DNA of 64,000 nt from positions 110,817 through 174,816 of the forward strand of contig DNVW01000006.1 in assembly GCA_003507395.1 (NCBI GenBank), written 5' to 3'. Both the position numbers and the translations under genes were made by a program. How positions within the stretch are numbered: position 1 is the first letter of the stretch; the number at the start of each line of letters is the position of its first letter. The notes below the pieces were generated by a model, which was given only the letters and a program-made list of their open reading frames with translations, did not search any database and was not told where the DNA came from. The stretch comes from Clostridiales bacterium. GTDB taxonomy: Bacteria > Bacillota > Clostridia > TANB77 > CAG-508. This document shows, piece after piece, positions 17,545 through 27,395 of this stretch.

Positions 17545-19806
17545 TTATTTTAATAAATTAATGATTTTTCTTGCAATTATTTCTCTAGCATACTTCAAGG
17601 TTATTATATCATAATTCTTTCTATATGTTTCAATGTTCAAATCTTTTACTCCTAATATTTTATTTAAAAGTTCTTCATTAGAGTGGTAATATGCCTCTGG
17701 AATCTCCTTAAGCACTTCTAATGATCCCACATTTTCCTTTGCAAAAACAGGTCTTCCATTTAGAATGCTTTCTATATATGTCATTCCAAAAGATTGGTTG
17801 TTGCAAAAATCTACTACACAAGTACTTTCTTTAATCACTTTGTTTGGAGCATTAGTAACCCCGTTATATGAAATAATATCATCCAAATCATTTTTTAATA
17901 TTTCATTAACAAAGCTATCCGCATAATCTCCTTGCCCGTATATATTTAATATAAGATTTTTAATTTTCTTATCTTTTAAATACTTTCCAAAATCTATAAT
18001 ATTTTTTATATCTTCCTCTCTATCTTTTGAGAGTCTTACTAATGAAACCACTTTTATTCTTCCATCAAATTCTGTTTGTATTTCTTTTTTTGATATCATT
18101 GCTCTACTTTCTAACGCATTTCCAATAATTTCAGATTTTTCGTAATTGTCGTAATTAAATATGTTTTTATACGACTCCCTACTTGCTTTTGTCACAAAAA
18201 TGCAATTTTCAAGTTTTTCCTTTTTTATCTGCTCCATTAATCCTGGATAATATGTGTTTATCACTTTGGCATCAGTATGAAAAAAATACAATTTATTTAT
18301 TACTTCCTTATTAGCAAACTTTTTAACAAATAAATGTATACTCTCTCTAGTAGATATAATTGTTTTGGAATTTGTTGATTCCAAATACTCTTTCAATTTC
18401 TTGCCAATGTATGGAATCAAATTTTCTTTGTTAATATCATAGTTAAAATAGTAATAATCTTTTTTATTCCTATATAGATGTCTTTTTATTCTATTTAACC
18501 ATTTATTCTGCTTTTTATTGTAAAAGGCATTTATCGTTAATCCGTATGGAAGCAAATAATTTGATTCTGTCATTTTTAAAGACAAAAGTTCTACTAAATA
18601 TCCCTCTTCCAACATGGCTTCTGCTAAAGCTTTCGTAGCACTTACTGTTCCACCTTTTCCAGTAAAATTATATCCCAGTATTGTAATTTTATTTAACTGT
18701 AGTTTTCTAAAGTACTGGTACATTTTTTTTATATGTTCACCTTTTAATATATAGTCATAGTCTATATGCTTTGGAAGTCTATCTCTAAAAAATAGGTTTA
18801 TATTATATTTTTCACTTATTATTGTTTCTATTAACTCGTCTACATATCTTATACTATACTTTTCTATTTCTTCTAATGGGTAATATGTATCTCTATGTTT
18901 AAAATATTCTTCTGCATCTGGTTGAAACAGTATTACTGGTATATTTAATAATGTGCAATCAAATCCTACAGATGAGTAATCTGTAATCAGTAAATCACAT
19001 GTTGCAAGTTCCTTCATTAAATTCATTTCGTTAGGTTTAACTAATTCTATATTATCTGTTCCTTTTATAGATTCTTTAATTGCACAAACCTTTTTATCAT
19101 CATAAAATTGATGCATACATAATTTGATATCAACCTCATTGTCTTTAATATATTTTAAAAATCTCGCATCTTTAAAAACTCTATTTAATTTGTTTAAAAA
19201 TTTCTTTGTCTCAAAATTATCTCCAAAATATTCTCTCCAAGTTATAAAAAATAAGATTTTTTTTCTTTTAAGTTTTTGTTTTTTCTTCTCCATATAGTAT
19301 TCAACAGTTTTTTTATATCTTGGATGAAATTCTCCATAATATAACTGATAATCATTGAAGTCATTTTCCATCTTGAAAATTTCTTTTATATCAGGATTAT
19401 AATAAAGGAATCTAAACATATTATTATAATATGAATTGCCCTTATACCCTATTTTTTTTATTCCTAGTGTTCCATGTTGTAAATATATTAATGGTTTTTT
19501 TATTATTAATTTAATTGGTTTTCCTAGTATTTCTTCTGGCAAAATGTCCCTATATGACAACGTTACAAAATACATATCTGCTTTTTTAAATAATTCCATA
19601 TGTTTTAATGAATTTTTCCATACTATTTTATCTTGCTTGTCTTGTGGCAACGTTTTATAAAAATCTAGGTTTTGCTTATTTCTGGATAATATAAAATACT
19701 TGTTAATTTCATCTTTTACATTGCAAACTTCATCCCAAAAGTAATACGAATTATTATTATATGTGTTTCCTAAATTTTCTCCAAAAAGCCATATGAATTT
19801 TTTCAT
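17545..19806 (-). CDS. Bifunctional glycerophosphotransferase / GT4 glycosyltransferase fusion
   Basis: 753 residues in two catalytic units. Residues ~1-375 are a CDP-glycerol glycerophosphotransferase domain (YLQHGTLGIKKIGYKG; LLITDYSSVGFDCTLLNIP). Residues ~380-753 are a GT-B family 4 glycosyltransferase, with a glycine-rich start (GYNFTGKGGTVSATKALAEAM) and a donor-binding region (SFGMTYIESILNGRP). The fusion suggests coupled extension and glycosylation of the same glycerol-phosphate chain at the membrane. The gene is intact and in frame throughout. It is followed at 31 nt by the second transferase gene. Confidence 0.87.
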   Translation of the reverse strand: MKKFIWLFGENLGNTYNNNSYYFWDEVCNVKDEINKYFILSRNKQNLDFYKTLPQDKQDKIVWKNSLKHMELFKKADMYFVTLSYRDILPEEILGKPIKLIIKKPLIYLQHGTLGIKKIGYKGNSYYNNMFRFLYYNPDIKEIFKMENDFNDYQLYYGEFHPRYKKTVEYYMEKKKQKLKRKKILFFITWREYFGDNFETKKFLNKLNRVFKDARFLKYIKDNEVDIKLCMHQFYDDKKVCAIKESIKGTDNIELVKPNEMNLMKELATCDLLITDYSSVGFDCTLLNIPVILFQPDAEEYFKHRDTYYPLEEIEKYSIRYVDELIETIISEKYNINLFFRDRLPKHIDYDYILKGEHIKKMYQYFRKLQLNKITILGYNFTGKGGTVSATKALAEAMLEEGYLVELLSLKMTESNYLLPYGLTINAFYNKKQNKWLNRIKRHLYRNKKDYYYFNYDINKENLIPYIGKKLKEYLESTNSKTIISTRESIHLFVKKFANKEVINKLYFFHTDAKVINTYYPGLMEQIKKEKLENCIFVTKASRESYKNIFNYDNYEKSEIIGNALESRAMISKKEIQTEFDGRIKVVSLVRLSKDREEDIKNIIDFGKYLKDKKIKNLILNIYGQGDYADSFVNEILKNDLDDIISYNGVTNAPNKVIKESTCVVDFCNNQSFGMTYIESILNGRPVFAKENVGSLEVLKEIPEAYYHSNEELLNKILGVKDLNIETYRKNYDIITLKYAREIIARKIINLLK

Positions 19807-19824
19807 TTTATTGTTCTCCCCTTT

Positions 19825-20829
19825 TTATATAAAGGCTCTTAACCTTTTCATATCTTCTCCATACATTATTCCGATTCCAACATTATCGTTTATATCATAT
19901 CCACTGTAAAATATATAATATTTTTCATTTTCATATAATATAGAGCTTCTGTATAGTCCTCCAGCATCCCAGTTTTTGGTAGATGGCGTTATAATTTCTA
20001 TTGGTGTTTCCCATTTTATGTTATCACTTGAGTATGAATAATAAACACTCATCTTTTCTCTATAGTTAATATTTTTGTATGCACACGCAACAAGTTCATA
20101 TATTTTCTTATCATTATTATAAATTACATCTATATGCCATGTTCTGTATCCATTTGCATATTTGATTTCTAACAAACGTGGTTTTGTAACTGTATCTCCA
20201 GATTTTTCAATATAATACACATTTTTTTTGTCAACATACCAAATCTTATACTTCCCTTTTTCATATATAATTGCCGGACTGACATAATCTAGCTTTTTCC
20301 TAACAGAAGATTTAAGAAAAACTGTTTTGGGCGTCCAATTTCTTCCATCTGTAGAAGTCTTAGTAAAAATAGTCACCTCTCCTTTTTCATCATCTACATA
20401 TCTCCAAAATATTTCTAATTGATCTAAATCCTCATTGTATACAAGGTGTGTATCTGAGTTGTAATGTTCTTCATCAGCGTTTTCTGGTATATCTAATGGG
20501 TTTTTTATTCCTTCTGGTTCCTCCCATGTTTTTATATCATTGCTCACATTAACTACAGGATTTTCCTTGGTTTCATCCTTTTTTGGATATGGGGTAAAAG
20601 ACATCCAATATTTATATCCATTCCACTCTTTTTCAAAAGAAATTACTTTTGGATGATATCCCTGATTATTATTCAATGTTGTATTCATTGTTATTTTATT
20701 GCTGTTCACTATATTATCGTATTTAATATTTCTGAAGATAACACTTGATGTAATCAACACAATTGAAAATATTAAAAACATTAAGATATAACTGTTTTTT
20801 ATCCTATCTATTATATTACTTTTTTTCAT
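19825..20829 (-). CDS. Membrane-anchored beta-propeller protein, GH43/GH32-like
   Basis: 334 residues. One N-terminal membrane span (about 13-32) is followed by an extracellular domain rich in repeating Trp/Tyr beta-strand blocks (SNDIKTWEEPEG, STDGRNWTPKT, SSDNIKWETP). This is the pattern of five-bladed propellers in glycoside hydrolase clans F/J. The three catalytic acids cannot be placed confidently, so it may be a binding or modifying protein rather than a hydrolase. It sits between the SGNH protein and the fused transferase, so it probably acts on the exported polymer. Function is inferred from context only. Confidence 0.65.
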   Translation of the reverse strand: MKKSNIIDRIKNSYILMFLIFSIVLITSSVIFRNIKYDNIVNSNKITMNTTLNNNQGYHPKVISFEKEWNGYKYWMSFTPYPKKDETKENPVVNVSNDIKTWEEPEGIKNPLDIPENADEEHYNSDTHLVYNEDLDQLEIFWRYVDDEKGEVTIFTKTSTDGRNWTPKTVFLKSSVRKKLDYVSPAIIYEKGKYKIWYVDKKNVYYIEKSGDTVTKPRLLEIKYANGYRTWHIDVIYNNDKKIYELVACAYKNINYREKMSVYYSYSSDNIKWETPIEIITPSTKNWDAGGLYRSSILYENEKYYIFYSGYDINDNVGIGIMYGEDMKRLRAFI

Positions 20830-20875
20830 TACATTCCCTCTTTATATAATTTTATTTATAATATCATATGTATTT

Positions 20876-21961
20876 TTATTTTTCAACTTTCTTTTTGTTA
20901 TCTCTATTTTTTTCCATTTTCTTTATGTCTTCATGATATTTTTTTGAATTTTCATACCAGGCAGAACAGTTTAAATCTTGTTTTCTGTTTGGTATGTTAT
21001 ATTTTTCTTGAATTATTTTTCCTATGTATTTGCTTACTTTTTCAGCTCCATATACATTCAGATGATCTCCTCCATCAGCGGAATCTGTATTCCAGTCAAA
21101 CCCAAAATCTTTATAGTTTAAATTCAGATCTATGAAATCTAATCCCTTATTGTTTGCAAACTCCTGTGTTTTTTCACTTAAGTCATATGACCATGATTCT
21201 GCTGATGGTAATTCTATTAGCAGTAATTCAATATTATTTTTTTTGCATGTTGCTATTATTTTATTTAAATAGAAATAACACTTTTCTCCTATTTTTTCCT
21301 TTGAATCATCTTTTTTCATATATTCGTTATCTTTAACATACGCTTTTGTATCCACACTAATATCCATACCTTTGTACGCAAACTTCTTGCTTTCAAATGC
21401 TTTTTCAAAATCAACATCTTCCAACTCTGCCCACCTTGAGTGAAACCTTGCTATTGGAAAAATATAACTTAATATTTCTTCCTTTTTATTTTTAAATACT
21501 GGATCTGTAATAGCTCTAATTTTATTTATACTCAGTTTCATGTTGTCAAATGTCTTTCTGTAGTTACTTTCACTACTTTGTGTTTCGTTAAATGCTGAAT
21601 CCATATTTAATACAATCAACCTTGGTGTTTGAGTTTTTATGCATTCCTCTAATAAATAATATTCTGTCCACATTCTCTGTCCAGATGTTGAGTAATTGTA
21701 ACTTGTTATACCATATTCATCCCACATTGTAATTGGAGATATTCCTCTATATACATCACTATTTCCCATAAATATAACATCCAAGGAATTTTTGGGTTCT
21801 TCATAAAAGCCTCCAACAATGTATGACATTCTATTATCTTCTGGCGTTATCCATTTTGGAATCAGTATTTTAGTTAAAACATGCAAAATTATAATTCCAA
21901 TTATACCAAAACATATCACTTTTACTATTATACTCATTGTTTCTTTCTTGAACTCCGTCAT
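20876..21961 (-). CDS. SGNH-fold, DltD-like membrane protein
   Basis: 361 residues. One N-terminal membrane span (about 10-30) precedes an SGNH-type domain with block I FMGNSDVYRGISP (Ser in GNS, near residue 69) and a C-terminal Asp-x-x-His block (GGDHLNVYGAEKV). Proteins of this kind partner MBOAT acyltransferases in D-alanylation (DltD) and polysaccharide O-acetylation (AlgJ/AlgX, PatB). It is followed by a propeller gene and preceded at 31 nt by the MBOAT gene, which fits that partnership. The C-terminal tail is strongly basic. Confidence 0.8.
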   Translation of the reverse strand: MTEFKKETMSIIVKVICFGIIGIIILHVLTKILIPKWITPEDNRMSYIVGGFYEEPKNSLDVIFMGNSDVYRGISPITMWDEYGITSYNYSTSGQRMWTEYYLLEECIKTQTPRLIVLNMDSAFNETQSSESNYRKTFDNMKLSINKIRAITDPVFKNKKEEILSYIFPIARFHSRWAELEDVDFEKAFESKKFAYKGMDISVDTKAYVKDNEYMKKDDSKEKIGEKCYFYLNKIIATCKKNNIELLLIELPSAESWSYDLSEKTQEFANNKGLDFIDLNLNYKDFGFDWNTDSADGGDHLNVYGAEKVSKYIGKIIQEKYNIPNRKQDLNCSAWYENSKKYHEDIKKMEKNRDNKKKVEK

Positions 21962-21992
21962 CTGTCCTTCTTATCCTCCTTTTTGCAATAAC

Positions 21993-23579
21993 TTAAAATT
22001 GACCATAAATAAAACTACTTGCTGAATAGCCTTTACCATAAATTCCAAATATAATAATTGAAAATATTATTCCATAATATAATGTCCATCTAAAGACTAT
22101 GTTTTGCTTACTTATTTTCTCTCTTATACTATATCCTTTTTCTTGTAATAATCCAACTATAAACATTATAATTACTCCTACTATAATAACAATAAAGTCA
22201 CTAGTTTCAAATCCAATTTTGAATAATTCTCCATTAAATAATTTACCCATGTTTTCAAAAGTAAAAATTGACAAAAGCATTTGTAAAGCTACCTTCAATC
22301 TTTTAGCTCTAAATATTAGCATTCCAATTAACACTATAATTGTAGTTCTAATCATTTGCCACATTTTATATCCAAATGTTTTTGTATTAATATTTAGCTT
22401 TATTATTACTTGTTTAAATAATGGGGTAAGTATCATTCCGATTATTGTCATAATATAATAATATAATCCATAAAAAATATATTTCCAACTAGCCCCATGC
22501 CAAATTCCATTTGTAAACCATACAAAAAACAGAGCAAACATTGCTGGTATTATTTTTCCTATGTATCCTTTAAATATTTTTTTAACATTTGTTGTTAAAT
22601 TTATTGTTAGTTTTGAAAAAGATATTGGGTAAAATATATAATCTTTCAACCATTCTCCCAAGGTTATATGCCATCTTCTCCAGAATTCTTGAATACTTTT
22701 TGAAAAAAAAGGTCTTTTAAAATTTTCCGCTAATGTAACTCCGAATATCTGTGCAACTCCCCTTACTATATCTATACAACCTGAAAATTCAGCATATATT
22801 TGAATTGTATATAATATAATTGCCATGACTATTACAATTCCACTATATTCATTATATTTATTAAATACCTCATTTACATATAATGCTGCCCTATCTGCTA
22901 TAACCATTTTTTTTAATAATCCCCACAATATTATTTGTATAGCATATTTTACTCTTTTATAATTAAAATCATGAGGTTTATATAGTTGTTCTGCCAAATC
23001 TTCATATCTTCCAATTGGTCCTTCGAGCATTTGAGGAAAAAATGATAAGAAAAGAGCTATCTTACCCCAATTTTTTTCTGCTTTATATTTTCCCCTATAC
23101 ACATCTACAATATAACTTAACGCCTGTAACGTATAATAAGAAATTCCAAGTGGTAGTATTACTTTTTTAAATGGAATTTTAGTGTTAATATTTAAAAGAT
23201 TCAGTATTTCATTAATATTCTTGCTTATAAAATTGCCATATTTTAAAAACAATAGTATACCAACATTTATAGCTATTGTTATAAATATTATTATTTTTTT
23301 CTTTTTTTCAGCTTCTCTTTTTAATACTTTTCTTGCTTCCTTATCTTTTCCATTGCAACTAATTTGTTTTTTTTCATCCACCTTATTCATTAAAATGCCT
23401 GACCAATATATTGTAAATGTTGTTACAACCAAAAAAATTGTAAGTTTTGCACTTGCTATAAAGTAATATATATAGCTTCCAATTAATAAGATACACCATC
23501 TAATTTTCTTCGGTACTAGAAAATATAATAGCATCATTATTATTACAAATAACATAAACTTTAACGAAATTATTGTCAT
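21993..23579 (-). CDS. MBOAT family O-acyltransferase (DltB/AlgI-like)
   Basis: 528 residues from ATG 23579, eleven bases after GGAGG; an in-frame GTG further up is too close to that site. About ten membrane spans and the MBOAT motifs: RRWHITLGEWLKDYIFYP and the catalytic His in TNGIWHGASWKYI. It moves an acyl or aminoacyl group across the membrane for esterification of an exported polymer. With the carrier protein and adenylating ligase immediately upstream, the donor is more likely an aminoacyl-carrier thioester than acetyl-CoA. Confidence 0.9.
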   Translation of the reverse strand: MTIISLKFMLFVIIMMLLYFLVPKKIRWCILLIGSYIYYFIASAKLTIFLVVTTFTIYWSGILMNKVDEKKQISCNGKDKEARKVLKREAEKKKKIIIFITIAINVGILLFLKYGNFISKNINEILNLLNINTKIPFKKVILPLGISYYTLQALSYIVDVYRGKYKAEKNWGKIALFLSFFPQMLEGPIGRYEDLAEQLYKPHDFNYKRVKYAIQIILWGLLKKMVIADRAALYVNEVFNKYNEYSGIVIVMAIILYTIQIYAEFSGCIDIVRGVAQIFGVTLAENFKRPFFSKSIQEFWRRWHITLGEWLKDYIFYPISFSKLTINLTTNVKKIFKGYIGKIIPAMFALFFVWFTNGIWHGASWKYIFYGLYYYIMTIIGMILTPLFKQVIIKLNINTKTFGYKMWQMIRTTIIVLIGMLIFRAKRLKVALQMLLSIFTFENMGKLFNGELFKIGFETSDFIVIIVGVIIMFIVGLLQEKGYSIREKISKQNIVFRWTLYYGIIFSIIIFGIYGKGYSASSFIYGQF

Positions 23580-23601
23580 GATAAGCACTGCCTCCGTCCT
23601 T

Positions 23602-23826
23602 CTATTCTTCTTCCAGTTTTTTTACTAAATTATATATAGCTTCTACTGAATTAAAATTTTCCGGTACAATGTCTCTTGCTGTTATTTGTATATCAAATTC
23701 CTCATCAACTGCTGAAACTATAGTCACTATATCAAATGAATCCAAAATTTCTTCATCTATTAAATTATTATTAGTAACATCTATATCCGGTTTAATATTT
23801 TTCAAAATTTTTATTATTTTTTCCAT
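23602..23826 (-). CDS. Acyl carrier protein (DltC-position)
   Basis: 74 residues with the phosphopantetheine attachment motif ILDSFDIVTIV (Ser30). Acidic overall, three predicted helices. It occupies the place of DltC between ligase and MBOAT genes, but its sequence around and after the Ser (DSFD, ARDIVPENFNSVEAI) looks more like a general acyl carrier protein than classical DltC. It probably carries the amino acid or acyl group activated by the upstream ligase. Confidence 0.88.
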   Translation of the reverse strand: MEKIIKILKNIKPDIDVTNNNLIDEEILDSFDIVTIVSAVDEEFDIQITARDIVPENFNSVEAIYNLVKKLEEE

Positions 23827-23886
23827 TCATTCTCCCTCTTTCATTATTAAATTATTTTTAAAATTTGTAATCTTTCCTATCAATGT

Positions 23887-25395
23887 TTAATTTTCTAACA
23901 TTTCCTTTAATTTGTTTCTATCTATTTTTCCATTTGCATTATATGGCATACTTTGTAATTTAACCAACTCACTTGGACACATATATACAGGTAATTTAGC
24001 CCTAGTTTTTGCTAGTAAGTCTTTTTCATTTAGGTTTTCTCCCTGATAATACATAACTATTTTTGAATTATTCTTATCATATATGCATGCACATATAATA
24101 ACTCCTTCTATGTTATTTACTGCTGCTTCTATTTCTCCTAATTCAATTCTATAGCCCATATGTTTTATTTGAAAATCTTTTCTGCTTAAATACATAAGTT
24201 CTCCATCTTTATTATATTTTACTATATCTCCTGTTTTATATATAATTTCTGGATATTTTTTGTTAAGTGGGTTTTGTACAAAAGCCTTTAATGTTCTTTC
24301 CATGTTTCTATAATACCCTGATGCCAAAAAAGAACCTCTTACACAAAGCTCCCCTGCCTCATCTAGCTTAGCTTCTGTTCCATCTTCTTTTATTACCAAA
24401 ATATCGCAGTTGTCACAGGCTTGTCCTATTGGAAGATTCTCTGTATTTTCAAATTTTCTATTTACAATATAATACGTGCATATATCAGTGGTCTCTGTGG
24501 GTCCAAATAAATTTGCAAATAATGCATCAGGTAATTTTTTAATCCATTCATTTAACTGTTTCGTTGGCATTACTTCTCCCGCAAATAAAACTTTTTTTAA
24601 GTTTGGTATTTCAACTTCTTCCAGCGCCTTAAAATTAGCAACTAAACAAAGCGCAGATGGCACCCAATAAATAGAATTTATCCCTTTTTCTTTTATAAAT
24701 TCTAATAGTTTTATTGGAAAAGAAAAATATGATTTTGGTATTATATGAAAAGTTGCTCCAGAGAGTACTGTGGAAAACACATCCGTAATTGACATACTAA
24801 AATAAAACGGTGTTTGACTTCCCCATATTGTTTCTGATGTGATATCAAAAGTTTTAGTAACCCAATTTGCATATGCTATTACAGCTCTGTGAGAGATCAC
24901 AGTACCTTTTGGAATACCTGTAGAGCCCGATGTAAATAGTACATACATCGGATCTGTATCTATCATTTTACGTCGTATATCACATAGTACTGCACTTTCC
25001 ATTTTTTCATTAATCATTTTTTCATATACATATATATTTTGATCAACATATGTTTCAACTTTGCCTAAGTTTTTTTGGTCTGTAATAACAGCTATTGGCT
25101 CTAGAGTATCTAAGATTAGCTTTATTCTTGCTATTGGTGATTTCGTATCAATAACCGTATAAAAGTTTCCACTGTATAATACCCCAAACATTGCTTCCAA
25201 ACACTCAACTGTTTTATCAATAATTATAGCTATTGGGCTATTTCTTGTATTTTTTTTAGATAGATGTGTGCCTAATTTTTGTGCATTTTCCATTATTTCT
25301 TTATAGGTTACTTCTCTATTGATATCAGTAAAAGCTATTTTATCTGGATAATTTTCCACTGTTTTTTCTAAATATTGTAATATATTTTTAACCAT
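23887..25395 (-). CDS. Amino-acid adenylating ligase (DltA-like)
   Basis: 502 residues, an ANL-superfamily enzyme. Core motifs are VLFTSGSTGIPKGT (A3), NLFGPTETTD (A5), YKTGD (A7), and the C-terminal NGKIDRNKL (A10, catalytic Lys). Its length and lack of extra domains match DltA, which activates D-Ala and loads DltC. The substrate pocket was not decoded, so D-Ala is an inference from the neighbouring carrier, MBOAT and SGNH genes. The AGAAGGGGG ribosome site is well placed. Confidence 0.85.
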   Translation of the reverse strand: MVKNILQYLEKTVENYPDKIAFTDINREVTYKEIMENAQKLGTHLSKKNTRNSPIAIIIDKTVECLEAMFGVLYSGNFYTVIDTKSPIARIKLILDTLEPIAVITDQKNLGKVETYVDQNIYVYEKMINEKMESAVLCDIRRKMIDTDPMYVLFTSGSTGIPKGTVISHRAVIAYANWVTKTFDITSETIWGSQTPFYFSMSITDVFSTVLSGATFHIIPKSYFSFPIKLLEFIKEKGINSIYWVPSALCLVANFKALEEVEIPNLKKVLFAGEVMPTKQLNEWIKKLPDALFANLFGPTETTDICTYYIVNRKFENTENLPIGQACDNCDILVIKEDGTEAKLDEAGELCVRGSFLASGYYRNMERTLKAFVQNPLNKKYPEIIYKTGDIVKYNKDGELMYLSRKDFQIKHMGYRIELGEIEAAVNNIEGVIICACIYDKNNSKIVMYYQGENLNEKDLLAKTRAKLPVYMCPSELVKLQSMPYNANGKIDRNKLKEMLEN

Positions 25396-25409
25396 TTTTT
25401 CCCCCTTCT

Positions 25410-26417
25410 CTAGTCAAATTTTCTTTTTATATAATTCCACGAATCTCTACACATATCTTCTAATGTTTTCTCGGCTACCCAATTTAACTCTTCTTTTGCC
25501 TTTGTTGCATCTGCATAGCATGTAGCTATATCTCCTGCTCTTCTTTCAGTTATTTTGTATTTTATTTTTTGTCCTGTTGTTTTTTCAAACGCATGAACCA
25601 TATCTAAAACGCTATAACCTTTTCCTGTTCCCAAATTATATATATATATACCACTTTTTTCTTTTTCTAGTTTTTCTAATGCTTTAATATGTCCCTTAGC
25701 TAAGTCTACTACATGTATATAATCTCTAACACCCGTTCCATCTGGTGTATTGTAGTCATTTCCAAAAATTGATAATTCTTCTAACTCTCCTGATGCAACT
25801 CTTACGATATATGGCATTAAATTGTTAGGTCTACCTTGTGGTTCTTCTCCTATTATTCCAGATTCGTGTGAACCTATTGGGTTAAAATATCTTAATATAC
25901 AAACATCCCATGTATTATCCGATTTATATACATCTTTTAATATTTGTTCTATAAACAATTTTGAACTTCCGTATGGATTTGTTGTTCCTCCTATCTTACA
26001 CATTTCTGTTAGCGGTACTACTTCTGGATCTCCATAAACTGTTGCAGATGAACTAAAAATAATTGTTTTTACATTATGTTTTCTCATAACATCTAATAAA
26101 TTTAATGTTCCCGATACATTATTTGTATAGTATTCAATTGGCTTCTCTACAGATTCGCCCACTGCTTTGTATCCTGCAAAATGTATAACAGAGTCTATTT
26201 TATTCTCCGCAAAAACTTTATCCATCTTTTCCTTATTTGAATAATCAAGTTCATAAAATTTAAAGTCCTTGTTTGTTATTTTTTTAATCTTGTCCAACAT
26301 CTCTGGCTTGCTGTTTGAAAAGTTATCAACAACAATTACCTCTTTATTTTCATTTAATAACTCCACAACTGTATGACTACCAATGTATCCTGCTCCTCCT
26401 ATAACTAAAATTGCCAT
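25410..26417 (-). CDS. galE: UDP-glucose 4-epimerase
   Basis: 335 residues from ATG 26417 (MAILVIGGAGYIGSH); two ATGs just upstream lie inside the ribosome-site spacer. Extended SDR with the GGAGYIG NAD site, SSSATVYG and the catalytic YGSSK, plus NPYG and NLGTGKGYSV positions typical of GalE. It interconverts UDP-Glc/UDP-Gal (possibly the GlcNAc/GalNAc forms) and would feed sugar donors to the cluster's glycosyltransferases. Packed between GT2 and ligase genes. Confidence 0.93.
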   Translation of the reverse strand: MAILVIGGAGYIGSHTVVELLNENKEVIVVDNFSNSKPEMLDKIKKITNKDFKFYELDYSNKEKMDKVFAENKIDSVIHFAGYKAVGESVEKPIEYYTNNVSGTLNLLDVMRKHNVKTIIFSSSATVYGDPEVVPLTEMCKIGGTTNPYGSSKLFIEQILKDVYKSDNTWDVCILRYFNPIGSHESGIIGEEPQGRPNNLMPYIVRVASGELEELSIFGNDYNTPDGTGVRDYIHVVDLAKGHIKALEKLEKEKSGIYIYNLGTGKGYSVLDMVHAFEKTTGQKIKYKITERRAGDIATCYADATKAKEELNWVAEKTLEDMCRDSWNYIKRKFD

Positions 26418-26433
26418 ACACATCATCTCTCCT

Positions 26434-27369
26434 TTATATATTTATCTTTTTTTTAATTATATATTGAGGCCTTTGTTTTGCTTCATCATAAATTCTTACT
26501 AAGTATTCGCCTATAATCCAAAGAGAAAGTAAGACAATACCTCCTACAAAAGTTGTTGCAAACATAATGCTTGTCCATCCCTTTACCATGTTTGTCCATC
26601 CAAATATTTTTGATAATATAAAATAAAGTAATATAACTATAGACACTATTACAAAAGTAATTCCAAAACCACCTATTACTTTTATAGGCTTAGTTGAAAA
26701 TCCAATTATACCATCAGAGGCTAATTTTAACATTTTTTTTAATGGATATTTTGTCTTACCTGCATACCTTTCTTTTCTTTCATATTCATACTCATATTGT
26801 TCAAATCCAACCCAACTAAACAGTCCTCTTAAAAATTTGTTATGTTCAGGCAATGAGTTAATTACATCTACAACTTTTTTATCTACTAGTCTAAAATCTC
26901 CTGTATCTCCAGGTATATCTACATCTGATAATTTATTTAGTGCTGTATAAAAAGCCTTTGCTGTAAGTAATTTAAATGCAGATTCTCCATTTCTTTTTTT
27001 TCTTTTGCCATATATTACTTCATATCCCTGCTCCCATTTTTCTATCATATCTGGTATTAACTCTGGTGGATCTTGCAAGTCCGCATCTATTATTATAATT
27101 GCATCCCCTGTCACATACTTTAGCCCTGCCGTTACTGCCGCTTGATGTCCAAAATTTCTTGAAAAAGATATTATCTTTACATTTTTATCAACTTTTGCTA
27201 TGTCCTGTAATATGTCTAAAGTCTTGTCCTTTGAACCATCATTTATAAAAATAATTTCGTGTTCATACTTTTCTTTTAGTTCATCTAAGACTTTTTTTAC
27301 TCTTTTATAACAAACTTCTGCAACCTCTTGTTCATAATACATCGGTATAACTACTGATACTTTTTTCAT
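26434..27369 (-). CDS. GT2 glycosyltransferase, GtrB/DPM1-like (copy 1)
   Basis: 311 residues. The GT-A catalytic domain has SVVIPMYYEQEV, the [10 protein letters not shown] region and IIDADLQDPPE, followed by two C-terminal membrane spans (about 230-290) and the tail RIYDEAKQRPQYIIKKK. Such enzymes make undecaprenyl- (or dolichyl-) phosphate sugars that serve as lipid donors outside the cell. A close paralogue is at 41379-42311. The lipid-sugar made here could supply the GT39-like enzyme at 30252-31732, a known pairing for this class. Confidence 0.9.
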   Translation of the reverse strand: MKKVSVVIPMYYEQEVAEVCYKRVKKVLDELKEKYEHEIIFINDGSKDKTLDILQDIAKVDKNVKIISFSRNFGHQAAVTAGLKYVTGDAIIIIDADLQDPPELIPDMIEKWEQGYEVIYGKRKKRNGESAFKLLTAKAFYTALNKLSDVDIPGDTGDFRLVDKKVVDVINSLPEHNKFLRGLFSWVGFEQYEYEYERKERYAGKTKYPLKKMLKLASDGIIGFSTKPIKVIGGFGITFVIVSIVILLYFILSKIFGWTNMVKGWTSIMFATTFVGGIVLLSLWIIGEYLVRIYDEAKQRPQYIIKKKINI

Positions 27370-27395
27370 ATATTACAACTCCTTTTCGAGTTAGG

